This document shows positions 9,220-17,209 of a DNA stretch of 51,254 nt, piece by piece. The notes beneath the pieces are model-generated. The model was not told the DNA's origin and ran no database searches. It was given only the letters and a program-made list of their open reading frames with translations. Origin of the DNA: a bacterium (GTDB taxonomy: Bacteria; Bacillota; Clostridia; Lachnospirales; Lachnospiraceae); NCBI GenBank assembly GCA_028727105.1, contig JAQYOU010000142.1, positions 1 to 51,254 on the forward strand, written 5' to 3'. Each line of letters opens with the position of its first letter. Within the stretch, counting starts at the first letter, position 1. A program made the position numbers and the translations under genes.

Positions 9220-9293
9220 GCCATGCATCCGTAAGAAGCTGCCGATGGCAGGTTTTGGGATAAAAGATTAGACAAAAAGATGATTTTGTAAAA

Positions 9294-9322
9294 TTGACAG
9301 GATCATTGGAAGATGTTACTAT
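9294..9322 (+). promoter_or_regulatory. Sigma-A type promoter for the TetR/GH2/GH36 module
   Basis: TTGACA at 9294-9299 is followed after exactly 17 bases by TACTAT at 9317-9322. It drives the TetR gene that begins 50 bases downstream. A TTG in the -35 box could be mistaken for an early start codon of that gene. Confidence 0.75.
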
Positions 9323-9325
9323 TGA

Positions 9326-9361
9326 GGAAACTAGAAAAATAAAATCAGTTTCCAAGTTTCC
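9326..9361 (+). promoter_or_regulatory. Candidate TetR operator
   Basis: GGAAACT (9326-9332) and AGTTTCC (9347-9353) form an inverted repeat with a 14-base spacer, and AAGTTTCC follows at once (9354-9361). It lies between the -10 box and the ribosome site, where a bound regulator would block its own transcription. Confidence 0.45.
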
Positions 9362-9371
9362 GGAGGGCATT

Positions 9372-9935
9372 ATGGAATTACAACAAAAAATCTTAGAGGC
9401 TGCGATTGTCGTTTTCAACCAAAAGGGAATGAAATTTACAATGGATGATCTGGCCAGGCAGCTGGAGATCAGCAAAAAGACGATCTATACCGTATTTCTT
9501 AACAAAGAAGAATTACTGTATGGCATGGTGGATTACATGTTTGACTCGATTAAAGAAAGCGAGCGTGCAATCGTGGAAGATGAGCGTCTTTCTTTGATAG
9601 AGAAGATCAGAAGCATTCTCGTGGTGCTGCCGGCGGGCTACAGAGAGCTGGATTTCAGCCAGCTGTATCAGCTAAAGGAAAAATATCCGAGGATCTATCA
9701 AAAGGTGGAGTATCGTTTAGAAACCGGATGGGAGACCACCATCGCTTTGCTGGAGCAGGGAATCGCAGAAGGGGTCATCCGGCCGATCCGGATACCGATC
9801 TTCAAAATGATGTTTGAGGCGGCTCTGGAGCAGTTTTTTCAGAGGGATATTCTTGCGATGAACAAGATCTCATACGCGGAGGCACTGGATGAGGTTTTGG
9901 GAATACTGATGGACGGGATCATAGAAATGCAGTAA
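9372..9935 (+). CDS. TetR/AcrR family transcriptional regulator
   Basis: This is a 187-residue TetR-type regulator. The N-terminal helix-turn-helix is clear (FTMDDLARQLEISKKTIYTVF, roughly residues 24-44), followed by a ligand-binding helical domain. The ATG at 9372 is preceded by GGAGGG at 9362-9367. The frame is open upstream to a TTG at 9294, but that lies in the -35 box, so I reject the longer form. It is first in line before the GH2, symporter and GH36 genes and probably controls them and itself through the AGTTTCC repeats just upstream. The ligand is unknown; a galactoside or its product is a guess. Confidence 0.9.
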   Translation: MELQQKILEAAIVVFNQKGMKFTMDDLARQLEISKKTIYTVFLNKEELLYGMVDYMFDSIKESERAIVEDERLSLIEKIRSILVVLPAGYRELDFSQLYQLKEKYPRIYQKVEYRLETGWETTIALLEQGIAEGVIRPIRIPIFKMMFEAALEQFFQRDILAMNKISYAEALDEVLGILMDGIIEMQ

Positions 9936-9980
9936 CTGGGTAGTGTGATGATCGATAAACTGAGACGAAGGGGAGAGGAT

Positions 9981-12416
9981 ATGAGAGAACGGATCTATTT
10001 AAACAACGGGTGGAAGTTTTCGGAAAGCTTTGAAGAAGGTATGTGTCGGGATGCGTATGACGAGGAAGGGATGATAGATGTTCGGATTCCGCATACGTGC
10101 AAAGAGCTTCCGCTGCACTATTTTGATGAATCGCTGTATCAGATGGTCAGTGGTTACCGCAAGGTGTTCACGGCACCGGCGGACTGGAAGGGAAAGCATG
10201 TTGTACTTACGTTTGAGGGCGTTGCCCACGACAGTGAAGTGTTTTTAAATGGCGAGAAGGTGGCAGAGCACCACTGCGGATACACGGCTTTTTCCGTTGA
10301 TCTTAGCGAGAAACTGCGCTATGGTGGTGAAAACCTTTTGACGGTGCGTGTGGACAGCCGGGAAAGTCTGAATGTGCCGCCCTTTGGGTTTGTCATTGAC
10401 TATATGACCTATGGTGGGATCTACAGGGATATATATCTGGAGATTTTTGATCAGAAGCACTTAAAGGATGTGTTTGTAAAGCCGCAGGCATTTCCGATTT
10501 CCCTGGCATCTGAAGTAATAGTTGCCGGTTTGGACGAACCGGTCAGAATTCGACAGTTGATCCGAAAAAAAAGCGAGGAAGCGTATGTTTTATTAGGAGA
10601 ACAAACGCTGGAAGCTTCTAATAAAGAGGAAGCAGAGCAGACGGTCCGAATGCTGTTTTCAGATAGGGATGCATTGCAGAACATCGAACTTTGGGATGTG
10701 GATGATCCGGTTTTATATGAGGTGAAAACAGAGCTTTGCAGAGCCGGAGAGGTGCTGGATGAACAGGTTGTAACGACAGGTTTTCGAAAGGCAGAATTCA
10801 AACGGGATGGTTTTTACCTGAACGGAAGAAAGCTTCGCATCCGCGGTTTAAATCGTCATCAGAGTTACCCGTATGTAGGCTATGCGATGCCCGGATCTGC
10901 GCAGAAAACAGATGCCGAGATTTTAAAACGTGAACTTGGCGTCAATGCGGTCCGCACCTCCCATTATCCACAATCCCATGATTTTATAGATCGTTGTGAT
11001 GAACTGGGACTGCTTGTGTTTACCGAGATTCCCGGCTGGCAGCATATCGGTAATGAGGAATGGAAGGATCAGGCGGTTCAGAATGTAAAGGATATGGTGC
11101 GGCAGTACCGGAATCATACATCCATCATTTTGTGGGGCGTGCGTATCAATGAGTCGGTGGATGACGATGTGTTTTATAAGCGCACGAACGCGGCGGCACA
11201 CGAACTGGATGATACTCGTCCGACCGGCGGCGTCAGGGCAAGCAAAAAGAGCAATTTGCTGGAGGATGTATACACATACAATGATTTTGTCCATGATGGG
11301 CTCCTTCCGGGATGTGAAAAGAAAGCAAAGGTCACTTCCGATGACAGCAAGCCTTATCTGATCAGTGAGTATAACGGACACATGTTTCCGACAAAGGCGT
11401 TTGACTGTGAGGGACGCAGGACCGAGCATGCGCTTCGCCATGCAAATGTGCTGGATGCAGTGGCAGGTCAGGGGGACATCGCAGGAAGCTTTGCATGGTG
11501 CATGTTTGATTACAACACCCACAAGGATTTTGGCAGTGGGGATCGCATCTGTTATCACGGTGTGATGGATATGTTCCGGAATCCGAAACAGGCCGCAGCC
11601 GTTTACGCCAGCCAGCAGGAGGATCAGCCGGTGCTTGAGATCAGTTCTTCCATGGATATCGGAGAGCACCCGGCGTGCAACTGGGAGGATCTGTACATTT
11701 TTACAAATGCGGACAGTGTGCGGATGTACAAAAATGATCAGCTGATCCGTGAGTATCGACAGGAAGAAACTTCATGGAAGCAAATCAGCCATGGCCCCAT
11801 TCTGATCGATGATTTTGTCGGGGATGTGCTGGAAACAAAGGAGCACATGCCAAAGAAGCAGGCGGATAGCGTGAAAAAGCTTTTGAATACCGTGGCGCGA
11901 AGGGGCGTGAATCATATTCCGAAGAATCTGTATCCGACGATCTTAAAGCTGTTATTGGTCTATCGTATGACGCTGGATCAGGTGACAGATCTTTACACCC
12001 GTTATGTCGGAGACTGGGGCGGCGCTTCCACCTGCTATAAATTCGAAGCGGTGAAGGACGGTAAGGTTGTCAAAACGGTTGTAAAGGAGCCGATGGAACA
12101 GGTGTCCTTACAGGTAGTTGCTGACCGAACGACTTTAACTGAAGCAAATTGTTATGATGTGGCGTGCATCAGGATCCGTGCGGTGGATGAGCATGGAAAT
12201 GTACTTCCGTTCTATAACGAGCCGGTTCAGTTATCTGTGGAAGGCGAAGGCGAGCTGATCGGCCCGGATCTCATTGCTCTGAGCGGAGGCATGGGTGGAA
12301 CCTATGTAAAGACGAACGGAAAAGAAGGTAAGATCCGTCTGACGGTGCGCAGCGCGCAGGCGGATGCAGTATGTGTGGATTTTACAGTCACATGCAAGCG
12401 TGCAAATAATATTTAA
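9981..12416 (+). CDS. Glycoside hydrolase family 2 enzyme (beta-galactosidase-like)
   Basis: This 811-residue cytoplasmic enzyme has no signal peptide. The N-terminal sugar-binding domain (RIYLNNGWKF, later DYMTYGGIYRDIYL) and immunoglobulin-like domain precede a TIM barrel (RGLNRHQSYPYVGYA, NAVRTSHYPQS). The acid/base is Glu391 in RINES and the nucleophile Glu463 in ISEYNGH. The C-terminal third carries extra beta domains. It should hydrolyse a beta-glycoside with retention; galactoside, glucuronide or fucoside specificity cannot be settled, but the neighbouring symporter and alpha-galactosidase favour galactose. I used the ATG at 9981 behind AAGGGGAGAGG instead of an earlier ATG at 9945. 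It lies 45 bases after the TetR gene, presumably in one operon. Confidence 0.9.
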   Translation: MRERIYLNNGWKFSESFEEGMCRDAYDEEGMIDVRIPHTCKELPLHYFDESLYQMVSGYRKVFTAPADWKGKHVVLTFEGVAHDSEVFLNGEKVAEHHCGYTAFSVDLSEKLRYGGENLLTVRVDSRESLNVPPFGFVIDYMTYGGIYRDIYLEIFDQKHLKDVFVKPQAFPISLASEVIVAGLDEPVRIRQLIRKKSEEAYVLLGEQTLEASNKEEAEQTVRMLFSDRDALQNIELWDVDDPVLYEVKTELCRAGEVLDEQVVTTGFRKAEFKRDGFYLNGRKLRIRGLNRHQSYPYVGYAMPGSAQKTDAEILKRELGVNAVRTSHYPQSHDFIDRCDELGLLVFTEIPGWQHIGNEEWKDQAVQNVKDMVRQYRNHTSIILWGVRINESVDDDVFYKRTNAAAHELDDTRPTGGVRASKKSNLLEDVYTYNDFVHDGLLPGCEKKAKVTSDDSKPYLISEYNGHMFPTKAFDCEGRRTEHALRHANVLDAVAGQGDIAGSFAWCMFDYNTHKDFGSGDRICYHGVMDMFRNPKQAAAVYASQQEDQPVLEISSSMDIGEHPACNWEDLYIFTNADSVRMYKNDQLIREYRQEETSWKQISHGPILIDDFVGDVLETKEHMPKKQADSVKKLLNTVARRGVNHIPKNLYPTILKLLLVYRMTLDQVTDLYTRYVGDWGGASTCYKFEAVKDGKVVKTVVKEPMEQVSLQVVADRTTLTEANCYDVACIRIRAVDEHGNVLPFYNEPVQLSVEGEGELIGPDLIALSGGMGGTYVKTNGKEGKIRLTVRSAQADAVCVDFTVTCKRANNI

Positions 12417-12519
12417 AGCAGGCAAACCTGAATCTCATTCATAACGTAAACCGGGAATGTGAAGCACCACATGACCCTAAAGCATGTTGTATTTATGAAG
12501 CAAAAGGGGGAATCAAACG

Positions 12520-13899
12520 ATGAAACTGACAGGAAAAGAAAAAGCCGCCTACGGGCTTGGAGCAGTAGGAAAAGATATGGTGTATATGCTCTCTGCAAGT
12601 TATATTCTGTATTACTATCAGGATATTCTGGGCGTGAGCGCCATTGCCATGGGTATGATCCTCATGGCTGCCCGGGTATTTGATGCGTTCAATGATCCGA
12701 TCATGGGCATTGTGGTGGCGAAAACGAGAACCAAATGGGGCAAATTTCGTCCGTGGCTATTGATCGGAACACTGATCAATGCTGTGATCTTATATCTCAT
12801 GTTTGCTGCCCCGCTTGCATTAAATGGCGGCGGACTGGTAGCCTATGCAGCGATCACTTATGTACTTTGGGGCGTGACCTACACAATGATGGATATTCCC
12901 TACTGGTCTATGATCCCGGCCTTTACAGAGGGTGGAAAAGAAAGGGAGGGGCTGTCTACGCTGGCTCGTTCCTGCGCAGGTGTCGGCTCTGCGCTCATCA
13001 CGATCATCACGATGAAATGTGTGTATCTGCTCGGTCAGGGAAATGAGCGAAATGGTTTTCGTATGTTTGCACTGATCATTGCTGTGATCTTTGTGATATT
13101 TATTTCGATCACATGTCTGAGTATAAAAGAAAAATCAACGGCGGATGTAGATTCGCCCTCCATCCGACAGATGTTCTCTGCACTATTGCATAATGATCAG
13201 GCAATGGCAATCGTTATTACGATCGTGCTCATTAACTGCTCGATCTATATTACATCAAATCTGGTGATCTATTTCTTTAAATATGATTTTGGCGGGGCTA
13301 ACTGGTACGACAGCTTTACGCTGTTTAACATGTTTGGAGGTGCGATCCAGATCCTGTCGATGATGGTCTTTTTCCCGGTGATCCGAAAATGGCTCAGCGC
13401 GAGGCAGGTATTTGTCACCAGTATCGGTATGGCAGCAGCCGGTTATGGGATCCTGCTGGCTTTGATGTTTACAAACATGACAAATATTTACTTGTTGTTT
13501 ATCCCTGCATTTTTGATCTTCGCAGCCTTCGGATTCCAGACTGTTCTTACGACGGTTTTTCTTGCCAACACGGTGGATTACGGCGAATTGAAAAATGGCC
13601 GCAGAGACGAGAGTGTGATCTTTTCCATGCAGACGTTTGTCGTGAAGCTGGCCTCCGGTGTGGCTGCGCTGATCGCGTCCATCTGTCTTTCTATCTGCAG
13701 GTTAAGTGATGATACGTCCCAAGTAGTAGAGGCAGCGCAGGGATCGGTGCTTGGACTTCGGTTTACGATGACCGTGATCCCCATCATCGGACTGGTTGCC
13801 ACCTTCTTTATCTTCCGAAAGCGTTACATTCTGACCGAGGAAAAAGTGGAGGAGATCGCAGCAAAGGTAAAAGAGAAAAGGGAGCGTGAGGCATCGTGA
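12520..13899 (+). CDS. GPH-family glycoside:cation symporter
   Basis: This 459-residue membrane protein has about 12 membrane segments and GPH (MelB-type) hallmarks: YGLGAVGKDM at the N-terminus, DAFNDPIMG in helix 2, TKWGKFRPW in the first cytoplasmic loop, and DYGELKNGRRDE in the later loop. It imports a glycoside together with sodium or protons. An AAGGGGG ribosome site lies 11 bases upstream of the ATG. The next gene overlaps its stop codon (GTGA), so symporter and alpha-galactosidase are translationally coupled and probably share the substrate, such as melibiose or a raffinose-family sugar. Confidence 0.92.
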   Translation: MKLTGKEKAAYGLGAVGKDMVYMLSASYILYYYQDILGVSAIAMGMILMAARVFDAFNDPIMGIVVAKTRTKWGKFRPWLLIGTLINAVILYLMFAAPLALNGGGLVAYAAITYVLWGVTYTMMDIPYWSMIPAFTEGGKEREGLSTLARSCAGVGSALITIITMKCVYLLGQGNERNGFRMFALIIAVIFVIFISITCLSIKEKSTADVDSPSIRQMFSALLHNDQAMAIVITIVLINCSIYITSNLVIYFFKYDFGGANWYDSFTLFNMFGGAIQILSMMVFFPVIRKWLSARQVFVTSIGMAAAGYGILLALMFTNMTNIYLLFIPAFLIFAAFGFQTVLTTVFLANTVDYGELKNGRRDESVIFSMQTFVVKLASGVAALIASICLSICRLSDDTSQVVEAAQGSVLGLRFTMTVIPIIGLVATFFIFRKRYILTEEKVEEIAAKVKEKREREAS

Positions 13900-16259
13900 T
13901 CAGACAGATCGGCAATAGCTTTGTTTTAGATACAGAACATACAACCTACGGGTTTCGCGTGTTGGAAACCGGACATTTGGAGCATTTATATTACGGCCGA
14001 AGGATCCGGCTGGATGAAGCTTCTCTGGAAGCCATCGGCGAAAAACGGATGTTTCCGCCGGGAAATACATGCATTTACCGTGCAGATCATCCGGAGCTGT
14101 CTCTGGAGGATCTCTGTCTGGAAATGTCCGCCGCCGGAAAAGGCGATATCAGAGAGCCGTTTTTAGAGGTGATCCATGCAGACGGAAGTGCGACCTCTGA
14201 TTTCTTATACGAAAAGGCAGAGATCACATCCGGGAAAGAGGAATTTCGTACCCTTCCCGGCTCTTACGGGAAAGAGGAAGAGGTGGAGCATCTGTGCGTA
14301 ACGCTGAAAGACAGCGTCTATGAGCTGACGCTGGAGCTGCACTATTATGTTTACGCGGCATGTGATGTGATCACCCGGAGCGCGAAGTTTGTCAATCACA
14401 GTCAGGCTCCGGTGAAGCTGAACCGCATCATGAGCATGCAGCTGGATCTGGCTCAGAGTGATTATGTGTTTACCACCTTCCACGGAGCCTGGGCCCGAGA
14501 GATGAACCGTCATGATGTGAGGGTGTCGGCAGGAAAGTATGTGAATGAATCCTGCACCGGTACGTCCTCCAGCCGCGCCAATCCCTTTGTGATGTTAAGC
14601 CGCAAAGAGACAACGGAGGATACAGGAGCGTGTTATGGCTTTAACCTGATCTACAGCGGGAACCATTACGAGGCCGTGGAAGGGGACAACTATGGAAGGA
14701 CCAGATTCTGCTGTGGCATCCATCCCCGGAACTTCTGCTTTACCATTGCACCGGAGGAGGAATTCGAGGCACCGGAAGCGGTGATGACTTATGCAAAGGA
14801 TGGTTTTGGAGGAATGAGCCGGCAGATGCATCAGTTTGTACGAGAGCATATTGTCCGAGGCAAATGGAAGCACAAAAACCGTCCGGTGCTCATGAACAGC
14901 TGGGAAGCGGCGTATTTCGATATTAATGAGCGAAAGCTTGTGAATCTGGCGAAGGCCGGAAAGGAAGCCGGCGTGGAGCTGTTCGTGGTGGATGACGGAT
15001 GGTTTGGAACGAGAAATGATGATACGCAGTCCTTGGGCGACTGGACAGAAAATGAGAAAAAACTGCCTGGCGGACTGAAGCGATTGTCCGAAAAGATCCG
15101 GGCACTTGGTATGGATTTCGGTATCTGGGTGGAGCCGGAGATGGTGAATGTGAAGAGCCGGCTTTACGAAGCGCATCCGGATTATGCGATACAGATCCCC
15201 GGAAAGGATCATTCGGAAGGCAGAAACCAGCGGATCCTGGACCTTACAAGAACGGATGTGCAGGACTACGTGATCGAGGAGATGAGCCGTGTGTTTGCAT
15301 CGGCCGATATCTCCTATGTAAAGTGGGATATGAACCGTATTTTTACGGATTACTATTCTTCCATGCTGCCTGCCGAAGGGCAGCAGGAGGTATCACACCG
15401 CTATGTGATGGGACTTTACCGCTGTATGAAGGTGCTGACCGAACGCTTTCCGGATATCTTATTTGAGGGCTGTGCCTCCGGCGGAAACCGGTTTGACCTT
15501 GGAATCCTCTGCTACTTCCCGCAGATATGGGCCAGCGATAATACGGATGCCTATTGCCGGACGCAGATCCAGCTGGGCTACAGCTATGGCTATCCCATGT
15601 CAGTGGTCGGCGCGCATGTATCAGGTGCACCGAATCATCAGACGCTGCGGCGGACACCGCTGGAAACACGCTTTCATGTGGCTGCCTTTGGGATCTGCGG
15701 CTACGAGTGCAATTTTTCTGATATGAAAAAAGAAGATCTGGAAGCCGTGAAGGAACAGATCTCTTTGTACAAGCAGTGGCGGGATGTATTGCAGTGGGGG
15801 GATTTCTACCGCATCAGCGAGGGCGATCAGATCCGGTGGATGACCGTTTCCAAGGATCAGCGAAAGGCAGTTGGATTTTTTATGCAGATTCTGGCGCATC
15901 CCAATGCTTCCCGGGCAGTATTTCGCGCAAAGGGACTGGATCCGGAGCAGACCTATCATTTTTACGGAAGAGAGCGCCAGTACGATATCCGGGATTTCGG
16001 AGATCTGATCAACACCATCGCACCGGTTCACATCCGTCAGGATTCCCTGCTGCATCAGGCAGCTGCGAAATTTGTGAAGCTGTCCGGCGAGAGGGAGGAG
16101 CATGTTCTGGGCGGCGATGCGCTGATGTACGCCGGTGTGCAGCTTGCGCCGGCATTTTGCGGGACCGGATACCGGGAAGCCATGCGTGTGTCTAAGGATT
16201 TTGATTCCGGCATGTATTTTATGGAAGCCAAAGAGCAGATATGCGAACGGGGCGAGTGA
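13896..16259 (+). CDS. Alpha-galactosidase, GH36
   Basis: This 787-residue cytoplasmic GH36 enzyme hydrolyses terminal alpha-galactosyl residues. It has an N-terminal beta-supersandwich, a TIM barrel beginning near NSWEAAYFD, the VVDDGWFG motif, WVEPEMVN, the nucleophile Asp478 in YVKWDMN, and acid/base Asp548 in ASDNTDA. Length and motif spacing are normal for the bacterial tetrameric group. The start is the GTG at 13896, which overlaps the symporter stop and is preceded by GGGAG. A strong bidirectional terminator begins at its stop codon. Raffinose-family sugars or melibiose entering through the coupled symporter are the likely substrates. Confidence 0.95.
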   Translation: MIRQIGNSFVLDTEHTTYGFRVLETGHLEHLYYGRRIRLDEASLEAIGEKRMFPPGNTCIYRADHPELSLEDLCLEMSAAGKGDIREPFLEVIHADGSATSDFLYEKAEITSGKEEFRTLPGSYGKEEEVEHLCVTLKDSVYELTLELHYYVYAACDVITRSAKFVNHSQAPVKLNRIMSMQLDLAQSDYVFTTFHGAWAREMNRHDVRVSAGKYVNESCTGTSSSRANPFVMLSRKETTEDTGACYGFNLIYSGNHYEAVEGDNYGRTRFCCGIHPRNFCFTIAPEEEFEAPEAVMTYAKDGFGGMSRQMHQFVREHIVRGKWKHKNRPVLMNSWEAAYFDINERKLVNLAKAGKEAGVELFVVDDGWFGTRNDDTQSLGDWTENEKKLPGGLKRLSEKIRALGMDFGIWVEPEMVNVKSRLYEAHPDYAIQIPGKDHSEGRNQRILDLTRTDVQDYVIEEMSRVFASADISYVKWDMNRIFTDYYSSMLPAEGQQEVSHRYVMGLYRCMKVLTERFPDILFEGCASGGNRFDLGILCYFPQIWASDNTDAYCRTQIQLGYSYGYPMSVVGAHVSGAPNHQTLRRTPLETRFHVAAFGICGYECNFSDMKKEDLEAVKEQISLYKQWRDVLQWGDFYRISEGDQIRWMTVSKDQRKAVGFFMQILAHPNASRAVFRAKGLDPEQTYHFYGRERQYDIRDFGDLINTIAPVHIRQDSLLHQAAAKFVKLSGEREEHVLGGDALMYAGVQLAPAFCGTGYREAMRVSKDFDSGMYFMEAKEQICERGE

Positions 16260-16272
16260 TCGCCCCGTTTTT
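16246..16272. terminator. Bidirectional terminator between GH36 and convergent TetR gene
   Basis: AACGGGGCGA pairs perfectly with TCGCCCCGTT around a GTGA loop, with T-rich sequence to the right. The left arm lies inside the last codons of the GH36 gene and the loop holds its stop codon. Confidence 0.85.
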
Positions 16273-16873
16273 AAAAGTATTCGCGGAATGTTTTAAAGAT
16301 CCCATGTTTCATATTGCGGGTCATGATCCTCATCAGATCATCAAGGGTGATCGTGGAATCATTTTTCAGCCACCACTCCAGTTCTGTCATTAAATTTGAA
16401 GCAAAAAGCGTTGCAAACAGATCCAGATAGATTTTGTTTTCGGGTTTGATGACGGACGTGGAATTCAGTGTTTCTAAAATCCGTTTCTGAATGATCTGTG
16501 TCATTTCCAGCCATACATTTCGATTCAGGTTTGAGTGCCATAAAACAAGGTAGGTGTCCTTTTTTGAATAAACATGCTGGATCAGATTCCGAAAGATCGA
16601 CTGGTAGATCTCGCCGTCGATATTATAGGGTGTCGCCATCACAAAATCCACTTTGGCATATTCTCTGAATTCCGATAAGGTCCGGTCAAGAAAATCGGAC
16701 AGCAGTACATATTTATCTTCGTAATATTTGTAGAAGGTGGAACGGTTGATCAGTGCCTTCTTACAGATCATTTCAATCGTTATTTTTTCAAAGGATGTTT
16801 CCTTCAGACTGTTTAAGAATGCTTCGTCAATTTGACGGAGCGTTTTTATTACACGCGGATCCTGTTTGTTCAT
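16271..16873 (-). CDS. TetR/AcrR family transcriptional regulator
   Basis: This is a 200-residue regulator with an N-terminal HTH (ITIEMICKKALINRSTFYKYY, about residues 30-50) and a C-terminal helical domain of the kind found in DhaS-like TetR proteins. The chosen ATG has AGGAAAAG upstream; the frame extends further to 16930 without a ribosome site. It is transcribed away from the large redox/thiolase operon starting at 17210, so the shared 337-base intergenic region is its likely target. That region contains AACAA-AAC-TTGTT near 16900, a possible operator. Control of the operon at 17.2 kb is an inference from divergent placement. Confidence 0.88.
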   Translation of the reverse strand: MNKQDPRVIKTLRQIDEAFLNSLKETSFEKITIEMICKKALINRSTFYKYYEDKYVLLSDFLDRTLSEFREYAKVDFVMATPYNIDGEIYQSIFRNLIQHVYSKKDTYLVLWHSNLNRNVWLEMTQIIQKRILETLNSTSVIKPENKIYLDLFATLFASNLMTELEWWLKNDSTITLDDLMRIMTRNMKHGIFKTFREYF

Positions 16874-17051
16874 TTTATATCTTTTCCTCTTGGATAAACA
16901 ACAAAACTTGTTCAAAGTGTTGCATAACAAACGAAACTCGTATCATTGTTGATAGAATTCGTCGGTCCCGTTTGCTACGATATATCTATACCTAATATAC
17001 ATTTTGCATAAGAAAAATGTCAAGAGAGAACGAACTGTAAGTTACGGATAG

Positions 17052-17193
17052 GTTACTGTTTACCCACGTCACGCACTTCGCTGCGGGGCGTGGAGAGAAC
17101 GTGTGAAGGAGTTGATGCTTCCCTGCCATGCCGCAAGGCATCTTCAAATGCAGGGAAGCCCGTTACTGGAACGAGGTACGAGTGAACAGTAAC
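17052..17193 (+). other. Highly structured leader element (dispersed palindromic repeat or regulatory RNA)
   Basis: GTTACTGTTTAC (17052-17063) can pair with GTGAACAGTAAC (17182-17193), closing a 142-base domain. Inside are a hairpin at 17064-17093 (CCACGTCACGC with GCGGGGCGTGG, one mismatch) and one at 17118-17158 (CTTCCCTGC with GCAGGGAAG) that holds a nested ATGCC-GCAA-GGCAT stem with a GNRA loop. It ends 16 bases before the start codon of the NuoG/GltD-like gene. A MITE-like intergenic repeat or a cis-acting RNA are both possible. Small open frames across it on the minus strand appear spurious. Confidence 0.6.
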
Positions 17194-17209
17194 ACGGAAA
17201 GGGGAAACC

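Noticed and set aside
8283-9275. Long minus-strand open frame (330 codons) across the MATE gene
   Set aside because: It is antisense to a clear MATE gene, rich in His, Arg, Gln and Cys as expected of a shadow frame, and lacks a ribosome site.
10923-11669. Minus-strand open frame (248 codons) across the GH2 gene
   Set aside because: Antisense to the catalytic barrel of GH2; no recognisable domain.
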